A stretch of DNA of 64,000 nucleotides from Eublepharis macularius (GCF_028583425.1 NC_072807.1:31625001-31689000); one strand, 5' to 3'. Counted from the stretch's first letter, positions 24,316 to 37,100 are shown. Translations and numbers: made by a program. Notes: generated from the sequence alone by a model not told the origin.

Positions 24316-25045
24316 TAAGCTTTTTCTGCCCTGGCCCCGGCCTGGTGGAACGCTCTCCCGCTGGAGATCCGGGCCCTGGGGGACCTGTTACAGCAGGGGT
24401 GGGCAAATTGCGGCCCGTGGGCCACATGCGGCCTGCTACAGAGTTTTTTGTGGCCCGCCAAGACAGTAGAAAAGTGTGATAGGGTACATTTGTCTCATTA
24501 AACTGATTCTAAAATTAAATGTGCTTGCAGCTATAGATGATATGAAATTAGCACAATAAATAAATTGAATAAAACTACCACTATTTTATTTAATTTATAT
24601 TTATTGATTTTTATGATACAATTTATACCTTTTCTGAAATGCAAAGTTAACTAATGAATGCAATCATTTTAAAAGATGCGGCCCTCCGCTAACCTCCGCT
24701 CCCACAATGTGGCCCCCGAGCCAAAACAATTGCCCACCCCTGTGTTACAGTTTCGCAGGGCCTGTAAAACAGAGATGTTCTGCCGGGCCTTTGGCTGAGT
24801 GCCAGCGGGTGTCCTCCTTCTTCCATCTAAGACCACCACTTCTCCTGGGGCTGCCCTCGGCCATCTGCTATGCCCGTATACGGACTCCCAATATTTTTTT
24901 AAATAGCCTGCTCCTGGACTATTTTAATGATTTTTTAAAAATTATTGATTTTATGTTTTTGTGATTTTAATGTATTTTTTAATGTTGTTAGCCACCCTGA
25001 GCCCATCTGTGGGGAGGGCGGGGTATAAATCGAATAAAACAAACA
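24316..25045 (+). mobile_element. LINE 3' end (CR1/L2-type), split by a hAT MITE
   Basis: 24316-24393 and 24743-25045 are one 3' untranslated segment: GCCTGGTGGAACGCTCTCCC, GGGCCTGTAAAACAGAGATG, end GGGGAGGGCGGGGTATAAAT with an (ACAA)n-like tail. Related to 6150-6660 (minus). Confidence 0.7.
24394..24742. mobile_element. hAT MITE (CAGGGGTGGGCAA ends) with perfect 8-bp TSD
   Basis: Ends CAGGGGTGGGCAAATTGCGG / CAATTGCCCACCCCTG. TGTTACAG occurs exactly on both sides (24386-24393, 24743-24750). 349 bp; AT-rich core, no coding. Ends resemble Charlie-type hAT elements. Confidence 0.92.
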
Positions 25046-25096
25046 AACAACAAACGAGCAGGGATATGAATAGAAATTTCTCTGGTCTTAGTCCGA

Positions 25097-25320
25097 CACC
25101 GTGTGTGTGTTACGAGCTGTCAAGTCGCCTCCAACCTATGGCGACCCTATGAATGAAACACCTCCAAAACCTCTTATCATGAAGACTTGCTCAGATCCTA
25201 CAAACTGGAGGACGTGGCTTCTTTTATTGAGTCAAGCCAGCTCATTTTACGTCTTCCTCTTTTCCTACTGCCTTCCACTTTTCCTAGCATTATTGACTTT
25301 TCCCTAACAATATCACACCG
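25097..25320. repeat. Interspersed repeat (GCTGTCAAGTCGCCTCC type)
   Basis: ACCTATGGCGACCCTATGAA, CTGGAGGACGTGGCTTCTTT and CTTTTCCTAGCATTATTGAC are shared with a common reptile repeat I recognise by pattern only; family not assigned. Confidence 0.5.
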
Positions 25321-25376
25321 GCTCTCTGAAACAGGAAGTTTTAGGGGTGAGGGAATCTCATATATCTTATCTATAG

Positions 25377-25586
25377 CGGTAGAGTGCCCTCAAGTCATAG
25401 CTGACTTATGGTGACCCCTAGTGGGGTTTTCATGGCAAGCGACTAATAGAGGTGATTTGCTATCGCCTGCCTCTGCAACACTGGTCTTCATTGGAGGTCT
25501 CCCATCCAATTACTAACCAAGGCAAACCCTGCTTAGCTTCTGAGATCTGATGAGATCAGGCTCGCCTGGGCTATCCAGGCCAGGGC
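25377..25586 (-). repeat. 5S-rRNA-derived SINE
   Basis: Minus-strand copy of the 1279-1490 family. The complement carries AGAAGCTAAGCAGGGT and TTGGATGGGAGACC; the tail at left is TCAAGTCATAGCTGACTTAT. Confidence 0.85.
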
Positions 25587-26381
25587 AAATCTGTCTCTGT
25601 CTGTGCATCACTGGCCCAAGGGAAGGAAGATGTTTCGTGGTAGCGTGCTGTGCTTTTTCGATTCTAGTCCACCACTCAGCATTCCCAGCTTGTCCCTGTA
25701 CATCTTCTCATTATTTTACAAATTTTCATTGTTTTTTGGTTTTTAAAAAAAGTATTTCCGAAGGCTAATTGCGGACTTGATTCACACGACGTCAAACGTA
25801 GTTACAGTAAACCAGCCATTCAAATAGGCACAACTCTCTGCTGTCCACAAATTCTTCTCTGACTCACGGAGAAAGCCTCTCTCAGCTAGCCTATAAATAG
25901 GCCTAGGACAGCCCCATCAGCTGTAACTGCTGCCTTCCATTTGTCTCAGAGAAATCTTCCTTTTCACACCACCTTTTTAGCACCGGAGTTAGCGGCCTGT
26001 AGTCTCCACGGCTGGAATAAAGCTGTCACTGTTCCTCTTGGGTGTCTCAACAACCCAGGAAAAATAGGTCTCCGCCAGGTAAGAATAGCATCCAGCTAGT
26101 GATTAGTGGTGCCGTCAAGTCCTTTATTCACTTGGTTATGTATGGGCTCCCTTATTCCTTATAACGACGCAATCGCTTTACCTGGATATAGCTTATTCCG
26201 TGGACCCCCAGGGGCATAAATCATGTGTGCTGGCGGATGCCGCTGTGAAATCTCATACACGAAAAAGCTGTTCCACATCTGCAACGGTGCTTTGTTTAGG
26301 ATGTACTGTCGCAACGTTTATCATTCCCCAAATGGCCCAAACGCAACTGTAAGAATGCCATTCCTGTCAAAGCTTGTAATT
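25587..26381. other. Intergenic, nothing recognised
   Basis: No supported gene or repeat. Confidence 0.4.
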
Positions 26382-26590
26382 AGGGTTGCCAACTCTGGGT
26401 TGGGTAATTCCTGGGGATTTGAGGGTGGGAGTGTGGGTAGGGCAGGGTTTAGGGGACCTCAGCGGGGTATAATGCAATCAAGTTGACCCTCCAAAACTGC
26501 CATTTCCTGCAGGGGAACTGATCTCTATAGTCTGAAGACCAGTTGTAAGTCCAAGAAATCCCCAGGCCCCGCGGGGAGGTTGGTAACCCT
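26382..26590. mobile_element. GGGTTGCCA-type MITE (family C), reverse orientation
   Basis: AGGGTTGCCAACTCTGGGTT to AGGTTGGTAACCCT. The interior reads as the complement of the 8602 and 20667 copies (GGGGTATAATGCAATCAAG, GGGAACTGATCTCTATAG). Confidence 0.75.
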
Positions 26591-27493
26591 ACTTGTAGAA
26601 CCATGGACCATTTGGCTGAATCCACACCTGCCTATCACTTTTTAAAAATTCTATCCTTTCTCACAGGAGTTCAGGATGGCATATATGTTTTGTCTTCCTC
26701 CATTTTATCTTCATAACAACCTTGCTGAGTAGGCAAAGGTTTTGTGATCTGGTGCTTTTACGCAGAGTTCCTGTGGTCAAAACGGATGGGTTTCAGTAAA
26801 GTATCTGCATAGGATCACACACTGACTGCACAGAATGAGCTCCACGGCATCTGGGGATGAGATGCCCTCCCGACTAACGGTTGGCACAGGGCGAGGCCGC
26901 CAGAGGGAAGCTCCTTTTTAAGGAGCTGCTGCTGCTACTACAGCAGATTGGGGGCAGCTCCGTGGAAGGTGCAAGCTGGGCACAGCAGCAGTCAGAGTGG
27001 CTCCAGACCCCACACGTGGTGCTCTCACAAGAAGCAGTGAGCGAGCAAGCATATACAGCTTGCCTGGCTACCTCTGAATGGACCTAGGAGGGGCCCTGTG
27101 AGGAGGCTTCAGAGGGGAAGAATCAGTGAGGAAGAACAGGAATGGACGAACATACCTTATCGCGTGCCTTATGAACCTATGCAACCACTGAAGCCGCCTT
27201 AAGCGGCCCTGCTTTAGGGGTCCTGGAGGAGACAGCACTGCCAGGCGCCCGAGACAAGTAAGTCACCTATATAAAGGAGGTACTGGGAGACTCTGGGGAG
27301 GCAGTTCGGATGTGGCTAGAAAATTCAGCAGAATTCCTACACCACAAAAGGCATTAGAAAATTAGCGACCCTCCACCACGGGTCTTTTCAGAGTTCTGTC
27401 TTTGTCTTCATCCCTGAATGCAACTTCTCTACACAGCTACCAGGAAACAGAAACACTAGCCAGGTAAAAGAGGTCCTCCGAGTGTAGAACACG
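26591..27493. other. Intergenic, nothing recognised apart from a SINE scrap
   Basis: 26632-26745 looks like a SINE tail (TCTTCATAACAACCTTGCTG). The rest, including a CTG/CAG-rich stretch at 26880-27030, has no supported gene. Confidence 0.4.
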
Positions 27494-27845
27494 CCAAAGC
27501 AAATTACAAACCTCAAAGGTTATATATTAAATCTATTTTGTAAATTTTTATATTTTTGATTCTTAAAAAAGTGCAAGTGCTCAAATGTGATAAATATAGA
27601 AATAGAACAAGAACTAAGAATATATAGTTTACAACTCTGGCATATGGAATCCAAAGTGGACTGGAAGGATTGGACGCTTGATGAATATTTATGATTATTT
27701 ATGAAGGTTTATCAGCTGTATATTTATTGTAGGATATTTATTGTAGAATATTTATCACATTTGAGCACTTGCACTTTTGTAAGAATCAAAAATATAAAAA
27801 TTTACAACATAGATTTAATATTCGAGGTTTGTAATTTGTTTTGGA
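27494..27845. repeat. Long inverted repeat (about 100-bp arms) at the HEXA 3' flank
   Basis: Left arm 27494-27601 and right arm 27745-27845 are near-perfect reverse complements (e.g. AAGTGCAAGTGCTCAAATGT / ACATTTGAGCACTTGCACTT), separated by about 143 bp. Probably an AT-rich MITE. It starts about 60 bp past the candidate HEXA poly(A) signal. Confidence 0.85.
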
Positions 27846-27904
27846 GGAAATAGAAACACGGCAAACATGGCACTGTCTTCATCAGGGACTATTGGAGCAA
27901 ATTA

Positions 27905-27910
27905 TTTATT
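27905..27910 (-). promoter_or_regulatory. Candidate HEXA polyadenylation signal AATAAA
   Basis: First canonical AATAAA on the minus strand after the stop codon, about 150 bases downstream. A GT-rich stretch (TGTTTGCCGTGTTTC) follows at about 27845-27860, as expected of a downstream element. This implies a short 3' UTR of roughly 170-180 nt. Confidence 0.6.
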
Positions 27911-28060
27911 AAAAAAATAGAGACGGGGCAAGGACATAGTGCTTGTTGGGAAGAAATTTTTAATTATCCACGAGCGCCAATGAATCGATTTCTTTTTTGA
28001 TGCATTACGTCAATTGGAAAAAAAAGTCCATCCTGGTCTCCCATAGACACAGTGGCCCCA

Positions 28061-28124
28061 TCAAACGCCACCATATTCATTTTCACAATATCCTGTGAAG
28101 AGCGGCTCTGCTCGGATCCCTCTC
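28061..28124 (-). CDS. HEXA: HEXA coding exon 14 with stop codon
   Basis: 64 bp including TGA, same as human. Acceptor CTTGTAG. Encodes [20 protein letters not shown] then stop (human [20 protein letters not shown]). C517 completes the last disulfide. The C-terminal tail after Cys is divergent. Confidence 0.94.
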
Positions 28125-31100
28125 CTACAAGAGAGAAAGAGCACAGATATGGCATTACTGGAAGATCACACTTACGGGGGGCACTTAGTTTGCTGAAGAG
28201 GGTCTGGTTTCTGAAAAGGAGGAAAAAAAGAGGACCAGGATTCCCCCGTGTCAAAGTCAAATCCAATATGGATTCCGAAAGGTAAGCCTACTGTATTAGT
28301 CATTGGCTGATTCCGCACACATTGGATAATGCACTTCCAATCCTCTTTAGAGATCATTTGGAACTGAATGTTTTGAGTGTGAAACAAAAAATCCACTTCC
28401 ATACAATAGCGAAAGTGCATTGAAAGTGCATTACCCAACGTGTGCGGAATCAGCCATCATCTCATACATGCTTTGGAGATGTGAGAACTTTGGAGGTGCA
28501 GAATGCAACATGGCTCTTAAACAAAGCTTTTCTAGCGCAAAGGATAGGAAACCACCCCCCTAAAACTCTCTCGTAGGGCAACGGCACCTTTCTTGGTGCT
28601 GAGAACTCTTTTCAATAAACACAAACTGAACCTCATGCTGAACTACGGCTAACCACAAGAGGATCGTGCAGAACTAAGGACTGTAGCCTCTATCTCTCAC
28701 GTGACTGCTGAAGCTTCTTTAACTTCTCTTCTGGACCAAGCCAGAGTTGAGGGAATGTGGATCAAGACAGATGGAAATGATGTTGGTACAAGCATTTGCA
28801 CCCGTGTGATTTTGTGCCCTGACCGCAGCCTATATCTACATCCCCTGCCCTAAACACAACTCTCACAGCATCTGTTCTGGAAACGCTAGGTCTAAAGAGC
28901 CACCGAGAAGGATGGAAGATAGATGGACTCTCTGTCTAGGGCAGTGATGCTCTGTATTCTTGGTGTTTGGGGGGGGGCAATCAGTGGGAGGGCTTCTAGT
29001 GTCCCTTCCCCACTGGCAGACCTCCTGAGGACACCTGGGTTTTGGCCACTGTGTGACACAGAGTGTTGGACTGGATGGGCCATTGGCCTGATCCAACATG
29101 GCTTCTCTTATGTTACGTTCTTATGAGAAGGAGTCATTGAAAAGGTCAGTACCTCAGCAATGTACATCGGAAGTCCGCCAGCCTTGCATAAGCATCTTGC
29201 ACATTTCGGACTGTCTTGTTACTCCATAACCGCTCTGCTACAGCACCAGCTCTGGGCCTTGTGGGAAATACAGGTACAGCTGTGCATCAGTTCTGAGTAG
29301 AAGGTGCTGAAAATGTTGGTCTTTCTAGCTGGGAAAGAGGCATGCTGGGGGGCAGGAAATTCAAGGAGGCTACAGGAGGCGTCACTTGCACCGGGGGCAG
29401 GAAGAGGGAGAGAGGATTGCCATACAGATATGATTTTGTGCAGTCTTATACAGCAGGACCACATGACGCTGCCTTATACCGAATCAGACCATCAGTCCAT
29501 TAAAGTCAGTATTGTCTAAGACAGTCAGTGGCAATCCTGGGTCTCAGGCAGAGATCATTCTCATCACCTGCTGCCTTATCCTTTTGCAACTGGAGAGGCC
29601 GGGAATCGAACTTGAGACTTCCTGCATGCCAAGCAGATACTCTTCCACTGAGCCATGGCTCCTCCCCGAGTTGCAGTAATCTGTAACCTCTTTCTCCAGA
29701 GCCAAATGTGGCTCAGTAGGGAACCAAACATGGATCTTTTAAAACGAAAATGAAATGTTAATCTTTATGTTAACTTAAATCTTTAGGGTATACTAGAGGA
29801 GTAGAAGATATGCTAGAATAACCAGTACATGAAGGAAACAGCAGGCAAAGAGATGTATGGACTCAAGGGCTTCTTAGAGATGCTTTACCAAAAGAGAAAT
29901 GACAGAGGTGAAGAACTGTCAGTAATTCCCATTACGGACCATGTGCATATTTATGTCGGTGCTCTAAAACAACTGTACGGGGTGCTCCTGGAGCCCCAGC
30001 TGTCTCCCCCTGTGTGTTTCCTGGGTATCACGTAGGTTCCTGCTGCTTACCAGAGTCTCGGGCTCAAGTTAGTGACATCCACGTATTCGCCCCACATACA
30101 AGCCTCGCCGCCAATCACCAGATCTTTCTGTTCTGGAGTACCTGGAAAAAAATTCAAATTGCAAGTTGGGGGAAGAGCTGAAATAGACTAGTCGTTAAGA
30201 GTCCACACTAAGGGTGGCGTGATGGAACCAGTTCTGTTTGGGATCAGGCACAATCTTTCTTCCTTGCTTTTGAGAGGCTCCAAGTGGACTGCATCCGAGA
30301 CCTCTCAGTCCATTTGCTATTCTCACACCCTTTCTGCACCCCAAATCCTAGGATGGACAAGGCAAGCAAGTGCAGAAAGCACATACCTTTAAACTCCAGG
30401 GGTTCCACCCGGTAAATTCCTACCCAGTCCTGCCCGTAGGAGATATAGTTAAGATACCAAGGGGCAGAGAGCAGGGCCCGGTAGCCGGCTTTGGTGACGG
30501 AAGCTATTTCGTTTGGATAGTGCCCGCCGTTCTCCTTCCACACGTGTATTATGGTGTCTGGCTTCACCTGGCCAAAAGTGGAAGAAGGCATCACGGACTG
30601 GAGCCTGTCCTGCTTCTCAACAGACGACAACACAGGGGCTTTCAAGATGCAAAAAGCAGCAGAGTTACACATGCAGTTGTGTGCAGCTCCTTCCCTAGGG
30701 CTTGCTTATTGGTGCCTGGCAGCAGCCGTATAAACAGGCTGGAAAAAGACAGGAAGCTCAAGGTGGCTGGTCATAACCACCTATGGAAGGATCTTCCAAG
30801 ATCCTTCTTGGAAGCCATAACATGGTGACTTGTCAAGAAGGGGATGAGCGAAGGGCATGGAGTGATTGGAGAGAGAGAAGCAGCTGGGTTCAAAGGTCAA
30901 CATCTGGCCTGATGAAAATTTCCGGGGAAACTCGAACGCTTGCACATGGTGATGTGTCATTGAGGTGGTCCTAGTGACGTTCTTATATGGATTGTGTTCT
31001 TGGCTTTATGGACTGCACTTTCTAAGCCAGAAATGGTTGTTTAGGCAATGAAAACTAGAGAAGCGAAGTGTCACTTTGGCAGCAGCGGAACATGCAGAGA

Positions 31101-34100
31101 AGATGTGGATAATATATAAGTTTGGTTGTTGTGGATTTTCCGGGCAGTATATCCGTGGTCTTGGCATTGTAGTTCCTGACATTTCGCCAGCAGCTGTGAC
31201 TGGCATCTTCAGAGGTGTAGCACCAAAAGACAGAGATCTCTCAGTGTCACAGTGTAGCACCAAAAGACAGAGAGATCTCTGTCTTTTGGTGCTACACCTC
31301 TGAAGATGCCAGTCACAGCTGCTGGTGAAATGTCAGGAACTACAATGCCAAGACCACGGCGATACAGCCTGAAAAATCCACAACAACCATCGTTCTCCGG
31401 CCGTGAAAGCCTTCGATAATATTTAAGTTTCTTTATCTTCACACTGCATCATCATGACCCCCCCGCCCCCAGTTCCCAATGTGTAAGGAGCATCTAGCTC
31501 CCAGGCACAACAGTGCTGAATGTCTTGTTTGTAGACTGTGTGTGCCCAATTCCAGCCAAGAGTTCTGTTCGCAATTAGTGCCCAGCACCCCCATTCTAAA
31601 TTCTGACCCTTCAACCGGATATGCCCGTATCCTGCCTCCTGCGGGCTAAATGAGGATTTCTTTGTAATTCATTTTAAAATGCATCCACCGTCAGCCTTTC
31701 CAGGGAACTCTGCCTAAGACGACATACTACGAAACCAGTAATCAAATACAACAGGATTTTAAAAAGAACCTTTAGCACAGAGCAGAACAATTGCGAAATA
31801 TAGCGGAGCAGGAGAATAAAGATTGCATTTCATCACCGGCAAGATAACTTGAAAAAAAGAAAACGGTTGTGATTGAAAAGCAAGCAAGGTTCTCGGGATG
31901 CCAATTCAGCCTTGGAGAGCGGATGCGACGCTTACTCAGCTCTGGAGATGTGTAGAAAACATGCAGCCCTGCCTATGTCAAAAGGGGTCCCCTGTTTTTT
32001 TTCTCAGAAGCTCAGACTACCTGCCCTCACATCAAAGACCGGGCGAGGGGAGGGCGTCAAAAGAAGAGAAAGAATTTATATCTTAACATGCAAGAAGCAA
32101 CATCAAGTTTTGGAAAGGTGGCGGAGAGAGTGCAGTCCCTAGAATCGCCCTAGAGAGATCCTCACCTTCACTGCGTTATCAAACACTTCCTGCCACACCA
32201 TGTAGCCTTTCCCAAATGACGAGACTATATCCAACAGCCTGAAGTAAAGAAAAGAGCTACTGAAAAAAAAAGCAGGCGTTTCGCACACTCCCCATCTTCC
32301 TACTCCAAGCATTTGTCTTGGTAGCATCTGCACCCAATGCTTTAAAGCCAACAAGCGGCATTTCCGGGTGCGGCGCCGCAAACAGCAGAACGCAGGGCTC
32401 CAGCTCCATTGTATATATTAGGTTAACAGCCCTGAGTTTCCCTTGGATTGGTTTTCCAAACAGCCCAGTCAACAAGAGACAGGAAAGAGGAACTTCCCCC
32501 TAGATAAATATCCTCCTGTTAGTTTAACAGGAACAAGGATCACATATTTTGGGGAAAGCCAAAAAAGGTTTAAAAAAGAAGGTGGGAAAAACAGACGAGC
32601 CTCTTGGCCAAAGTCATGCAACTGTGCTTCTCTGGACATCCAGCAAGAGAAATGGAATATGGAAGAATGGGATGATTTTCCATGTCTGAAGGCAGACCCT
32701 GCTTTCTCCAAGCCCGTGGTACTTGCAAGCGAGATCCCTTACCTCTGGATGTAAAAGGATTCCAGCTTAGAATAGTCTTGGCCAAACCCCATCTCCTGCA
32801 TGAACTTCTTGATCTCCGGATTGGACCTCCTACAGGCAAAAAAGAGGACTCTGAGCAGATCCACACCAGTTAGAGCTTGTGAAAGGAAAGCTTCATTTGA
32901 AGGCGAATGGGCTGGGGGGGATGCAGTCTTTTAATCGGGAGGCATAGATCGATGCAATCACTGCAGAACACACAAAATAGAATCCCTCCTTTCAATTCTT
33001 CTAAAAGGAGTGTGATTCTAGTTCTTATGAACACAAGGGAAATCGTGGCAATGAGTATTTCAACTAGCTAAGGAGAAATGGGGGTAACTGAATACGGCTT
33101 TTCACTGTTTGATAATGGGGCGAGAGCAGGTTTTAGACGTGCTACGTCTCTTGACCCCCCCCCCCCCGCAATTCTTTCACCTCCCCAGCTTAGGTCTGTA
33201 AACTTGCAGTTCCCACACCTACATTATATTAATCTTTTCCAAACATTCTTTTGCTCACCACCACCTCTAATCCTTCCTTGGAATGAAACCGGTAAAGAGC
33301 ATAAATTAGCAAAGTCTGCAATCCTACAAGAGAGCCAGGGCGTTACAAGTGTTGGACTAGCACCTAGAACCAGGTTCAGAACTCCACTCTGTCATAAAGC
33401 TTGGTACATCACTGTGGGCCATCGCTCTCTCTCTCTCAGCCTAACCTACCTCACAGGGTTGTTGTGAGGGCAAAAAAACCGAGGAAAGGCGAGCCTCGTA
33501 TCACTGTCTGAGATCCCTGGAGGAAGGGCCGGATGAAAATAGGATGGAGAGATGTTTGATGAGCTCAGACTTTGCATGCAGGAGATGCCAGATCCCATCC
33601 TTTTCACCTCCAATTAAAGGCTCTCGGGTTGCAGATGCCAGGAAAGCCCTTCCTCTGCCTGAGAACCCTGAAAGTTGCTGCCCGTGAGAACAGACAATAC
33701 CGAGCGAGACAGTCTTGACTTTGTGTGATGGCAATGTTGTGTGTTTGTTTTCCAAAGTCTGCAGCTCACACTGTCACTTTGTCAAGAAAAGGAAGCAGAC
33801 CCTGCAGTCGGCTGGAGCCCCTGATGGAACAGCAGCCAGACCTAAGAGGTCCCAGTTCCATTTGGCCAGGCTGGCTCGTATTTCAGACCACCAGGCTTCC
33901 AAAGGTGGGCACAGGCATCTTGGCGTTCCTGCAGTTGCTGGCCACGGACACCACCTTGCACAAAGCTGCTTTCTCAGCCAGATCCTCGTTCTGTGAAAGT
34001 TGGTATTGTCTCCTCCGGCAGCAGCTCTCCAAGGTTTCAGACAGAGGTCTTCCCCATCTCTTATTTACCTGGTTCTTTTAACTGGAGATGCTGGGGATTG

Positions 34101-37100
34101 AACCTGGGACCTTCCGCATGCCGAGCAGATGCTCCATCAGTGAGTCACAGCTCCTCCATTCCTTATCTTTCCACATGGCCGAACATCCTCCACCTCTCCC
34201 TCCCTCTCCTCCCAATCACTCCAAGGGATCAAAACCAACCAGCAAGTGAAGTCAACCTCATCTCCGCCCAGGTGAACATAGAAGTCTGGGAAGACGGCAC
34301 TAACTTCTGCAAAGAACTTGGACATGAACCGGTAAGTTGTGTTTAGGATGGGATTAACTGGCCCATAGGATCCAGAGGGCTTCGGGCCCAGGTAGCAGGG
34401 GGTCAACAACCCTGGGGCACCTGAAGAAGACATAAAGGTAGCACAGAGATTAGAGGTGGTTATGGAACAGGGAGTCAAGTTGCAGGCCAAGATGGCCAAA
34501 GGCGTCCGACTTCTGCTGTTCAGAACATTGCAGTGTGCGGATGTTGAGTATCCAACTGTGCCACAACTTTGACCAATCCTGAATGGCCATGAAGTTGCGG
34601 GAAACACAGTCTCCATTTAGCAGACATGCACGAGGCGGGGGGAAGCTCTTTGCCTGTGTGCATCCCTTGAAGTAACCAGTCCATGTGGGAGGAAATCCAT
34701 TCCTGATCCTGTACATATGGCAGGAAGACCCTACGCATGAAACAACTACCATCCACCACTGTGCAGTGTACAATCAGGGTGGACTTGTGTAAGTATGGAA
34801 GCTTATCCCTCCCCACTGCTTGCCTCCAGCTGCTGAGTAGCCACATATTAAAAAAGAGGCATGCCCACCACTTTTCAGCCAGGCATTGTGTGTTCAGAGT
34901 CCAAGGTGTGAACTCAGAACTGAGTTCAGTGCATGGAGGAGCAAAGAACACATTTCGTTGGTCTTCAGAGTCACACCTTACCTGGCCCCCAGGAGTGGGT
35001 GTGGCCGGGAGTATCAAACTCTGGAACCACCCGGATCCCACGCAGCCGGGCATGATCGATCACCGTCCTCACATCGCTGGCAGTGTACACGTGGGTGAAA
35101 GGGTTGTAGGCTCCCTGGGAGGGAAGGAAGAAAGGAAGGAAGGAAGGAAGGAAGGAAGGAGGAAGGAAGGACAAATGTAAGTAAGGAAGGAAGTCAGTCA
35201 GTCAGTCACAGGTTCCCACCACTACATAGCAGTAGTATTACCAAGGTGATCAACTCATACACGGGCTGTACCACTTCAGTGAAGCCTCACAGAACATAAT
35301 GTACAAAACCACCCCATAGCAGTTCCGAAGCGTTCATGGTTACCTTGCGGCTGAGATCTGGGAACACTACGCTCTCATATGGAAAAGATGGATCGTCCAC
35401 AATGTGCCAATGAAACACATTGAACTTGTTGTAGGCCATGGCATCCTAGGGAGTCAGAGAACAGAAAAAAAGAGCTCACACCACCACACCAGGGGAGGAA
35501 AACCATTACTAATGATAAACAGCTGTTTGCCGGCATCTCCTGTCTTCTCCACAAGTAGGTGCCCTGCCAATTTCACCTGAGGTTCAAAAAACACATCCTG
35601 CACCTGGGCTGCTACTATTTGCAAGAAGTCCTGCGCCTCAAACCGCACCCTTAATGGCATGTACACAACCCTCTTTCATTCATTCATTCATTCATTCATT
35701 CATTCATTCATTCATTCATTCATTCATATTAATTATAGTCTGCCCTTCTCACTGAGACTCCAGGTGGATTACACAGCGCGAGTCAGTACAGTCAATTACA
35801 AGGACAGTTCATTAAACAATGTAATAAGAGTATATAAATGCAAATTAGCAAAGTTTTAAAACTAGGAACAATCTATTACAGAGTTGAAGAAATGCTGAAA
35901 CAAAGCATAAGCAATTCTAAAACTGACATATTAAACAAACCAGATCATACATATAGCAACAGACAGTACGTAGTATTAAAGCCTGTAGTTCCTATCCCTT
36001 TACTGCTGGATCTCTTTTGAGACTGCTTCCTTACAGTGCAGCTCTCCTACCTGAGAAAAAAATCCCTCCTGAATAATTCGGTTATGCATCGTTTGTGGTA
36101 AGCCAGGAGAGAGGGAGCTTTCTTGACCTCCTTAGGCAGGCCATTCCATAAGATGGGGGTCACCACAGAGGAAGTACGTGTATGGGCAGCTGTCAATTCT
36201 GCTCATCTGCAGGGTGGCACCTGCACCCCTGCAGAAGGCCCTGTTCAGATGAGCAAAGCTGCCATGGTGGGACACAGAGAGCTAGTCCCATAGATGTGAT
36301 GGACCAAGGCTGTGAAGTGTTTTGTATGTGATAGCCTTGAATTGAGCCTGGTAGCAGTGGACTGACTGCAGAATGGTAATATTCATGCTCCTCCTAGTTC
36401 CCTTTACCCCATTCACATTTAATAAACTTCAAAACAGTCCTGGCGATGCATAATCTGAAGTCCCAAGAAGGTCATCTTTACTTTATATAACTATATTTAT
36501 GATATATGCATACGATGAAGAGATCTCAGGCAAACTTCAGTGAGACCTTTGTGCCTGACAGTCATCAGCTAACAGTGTAATTTGCATTCTTATTTTACTG
36601 TGTGATATTTTGAAAAGAGCTGGAGTGAGACGATAGAAATCTAAGATCTGGGGGTTTATCCTCAAAGTGAGGTGTGCAGTATAAAACAAGAAGCCACTGC
36701 AAGCTTGGGTAAGGGGGGGGTACCTCAAATTCTGCATCCTAAATGCTCATTTGCCTTCAAAAGTTCTGAATGTCTTCCCCCAAGATTTGTAGATCACCCC
36801 TTCGCGGGCTGTATGATGCTCGTGAAGGACGGGAACAAAATAGAGGGGTTAAGTAAAATAGAGGTAAGTTAAGTAGAGCTCTAGGTGTTTTACTAGAGGT
36901 AAATTCTGATCCGGTATTTTACCTAGAATTATTCTAGCTCTTAATAATGGACTATATTATATTTAAATTTTTCCTTCCCCACTTCTTCTTTTGTTACAGC
37001 TCTAGATAAAACACTGGGAGCATTTCATGATTGGTTTCTATATGTGTGGGTGTGTTTGATCATAAATTGTTTACAACTGACCACTGAGGAAGGCCTGAGG

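Noticed and set aside
1-27900. Search for CELF6, the next gene beyond HEXA in mammals
   Set aside because: No RRM signature such as DHDAIKLFVGQIP or LFIYHLPQEF in any frame I read; CELF6 probably lies left of the window.
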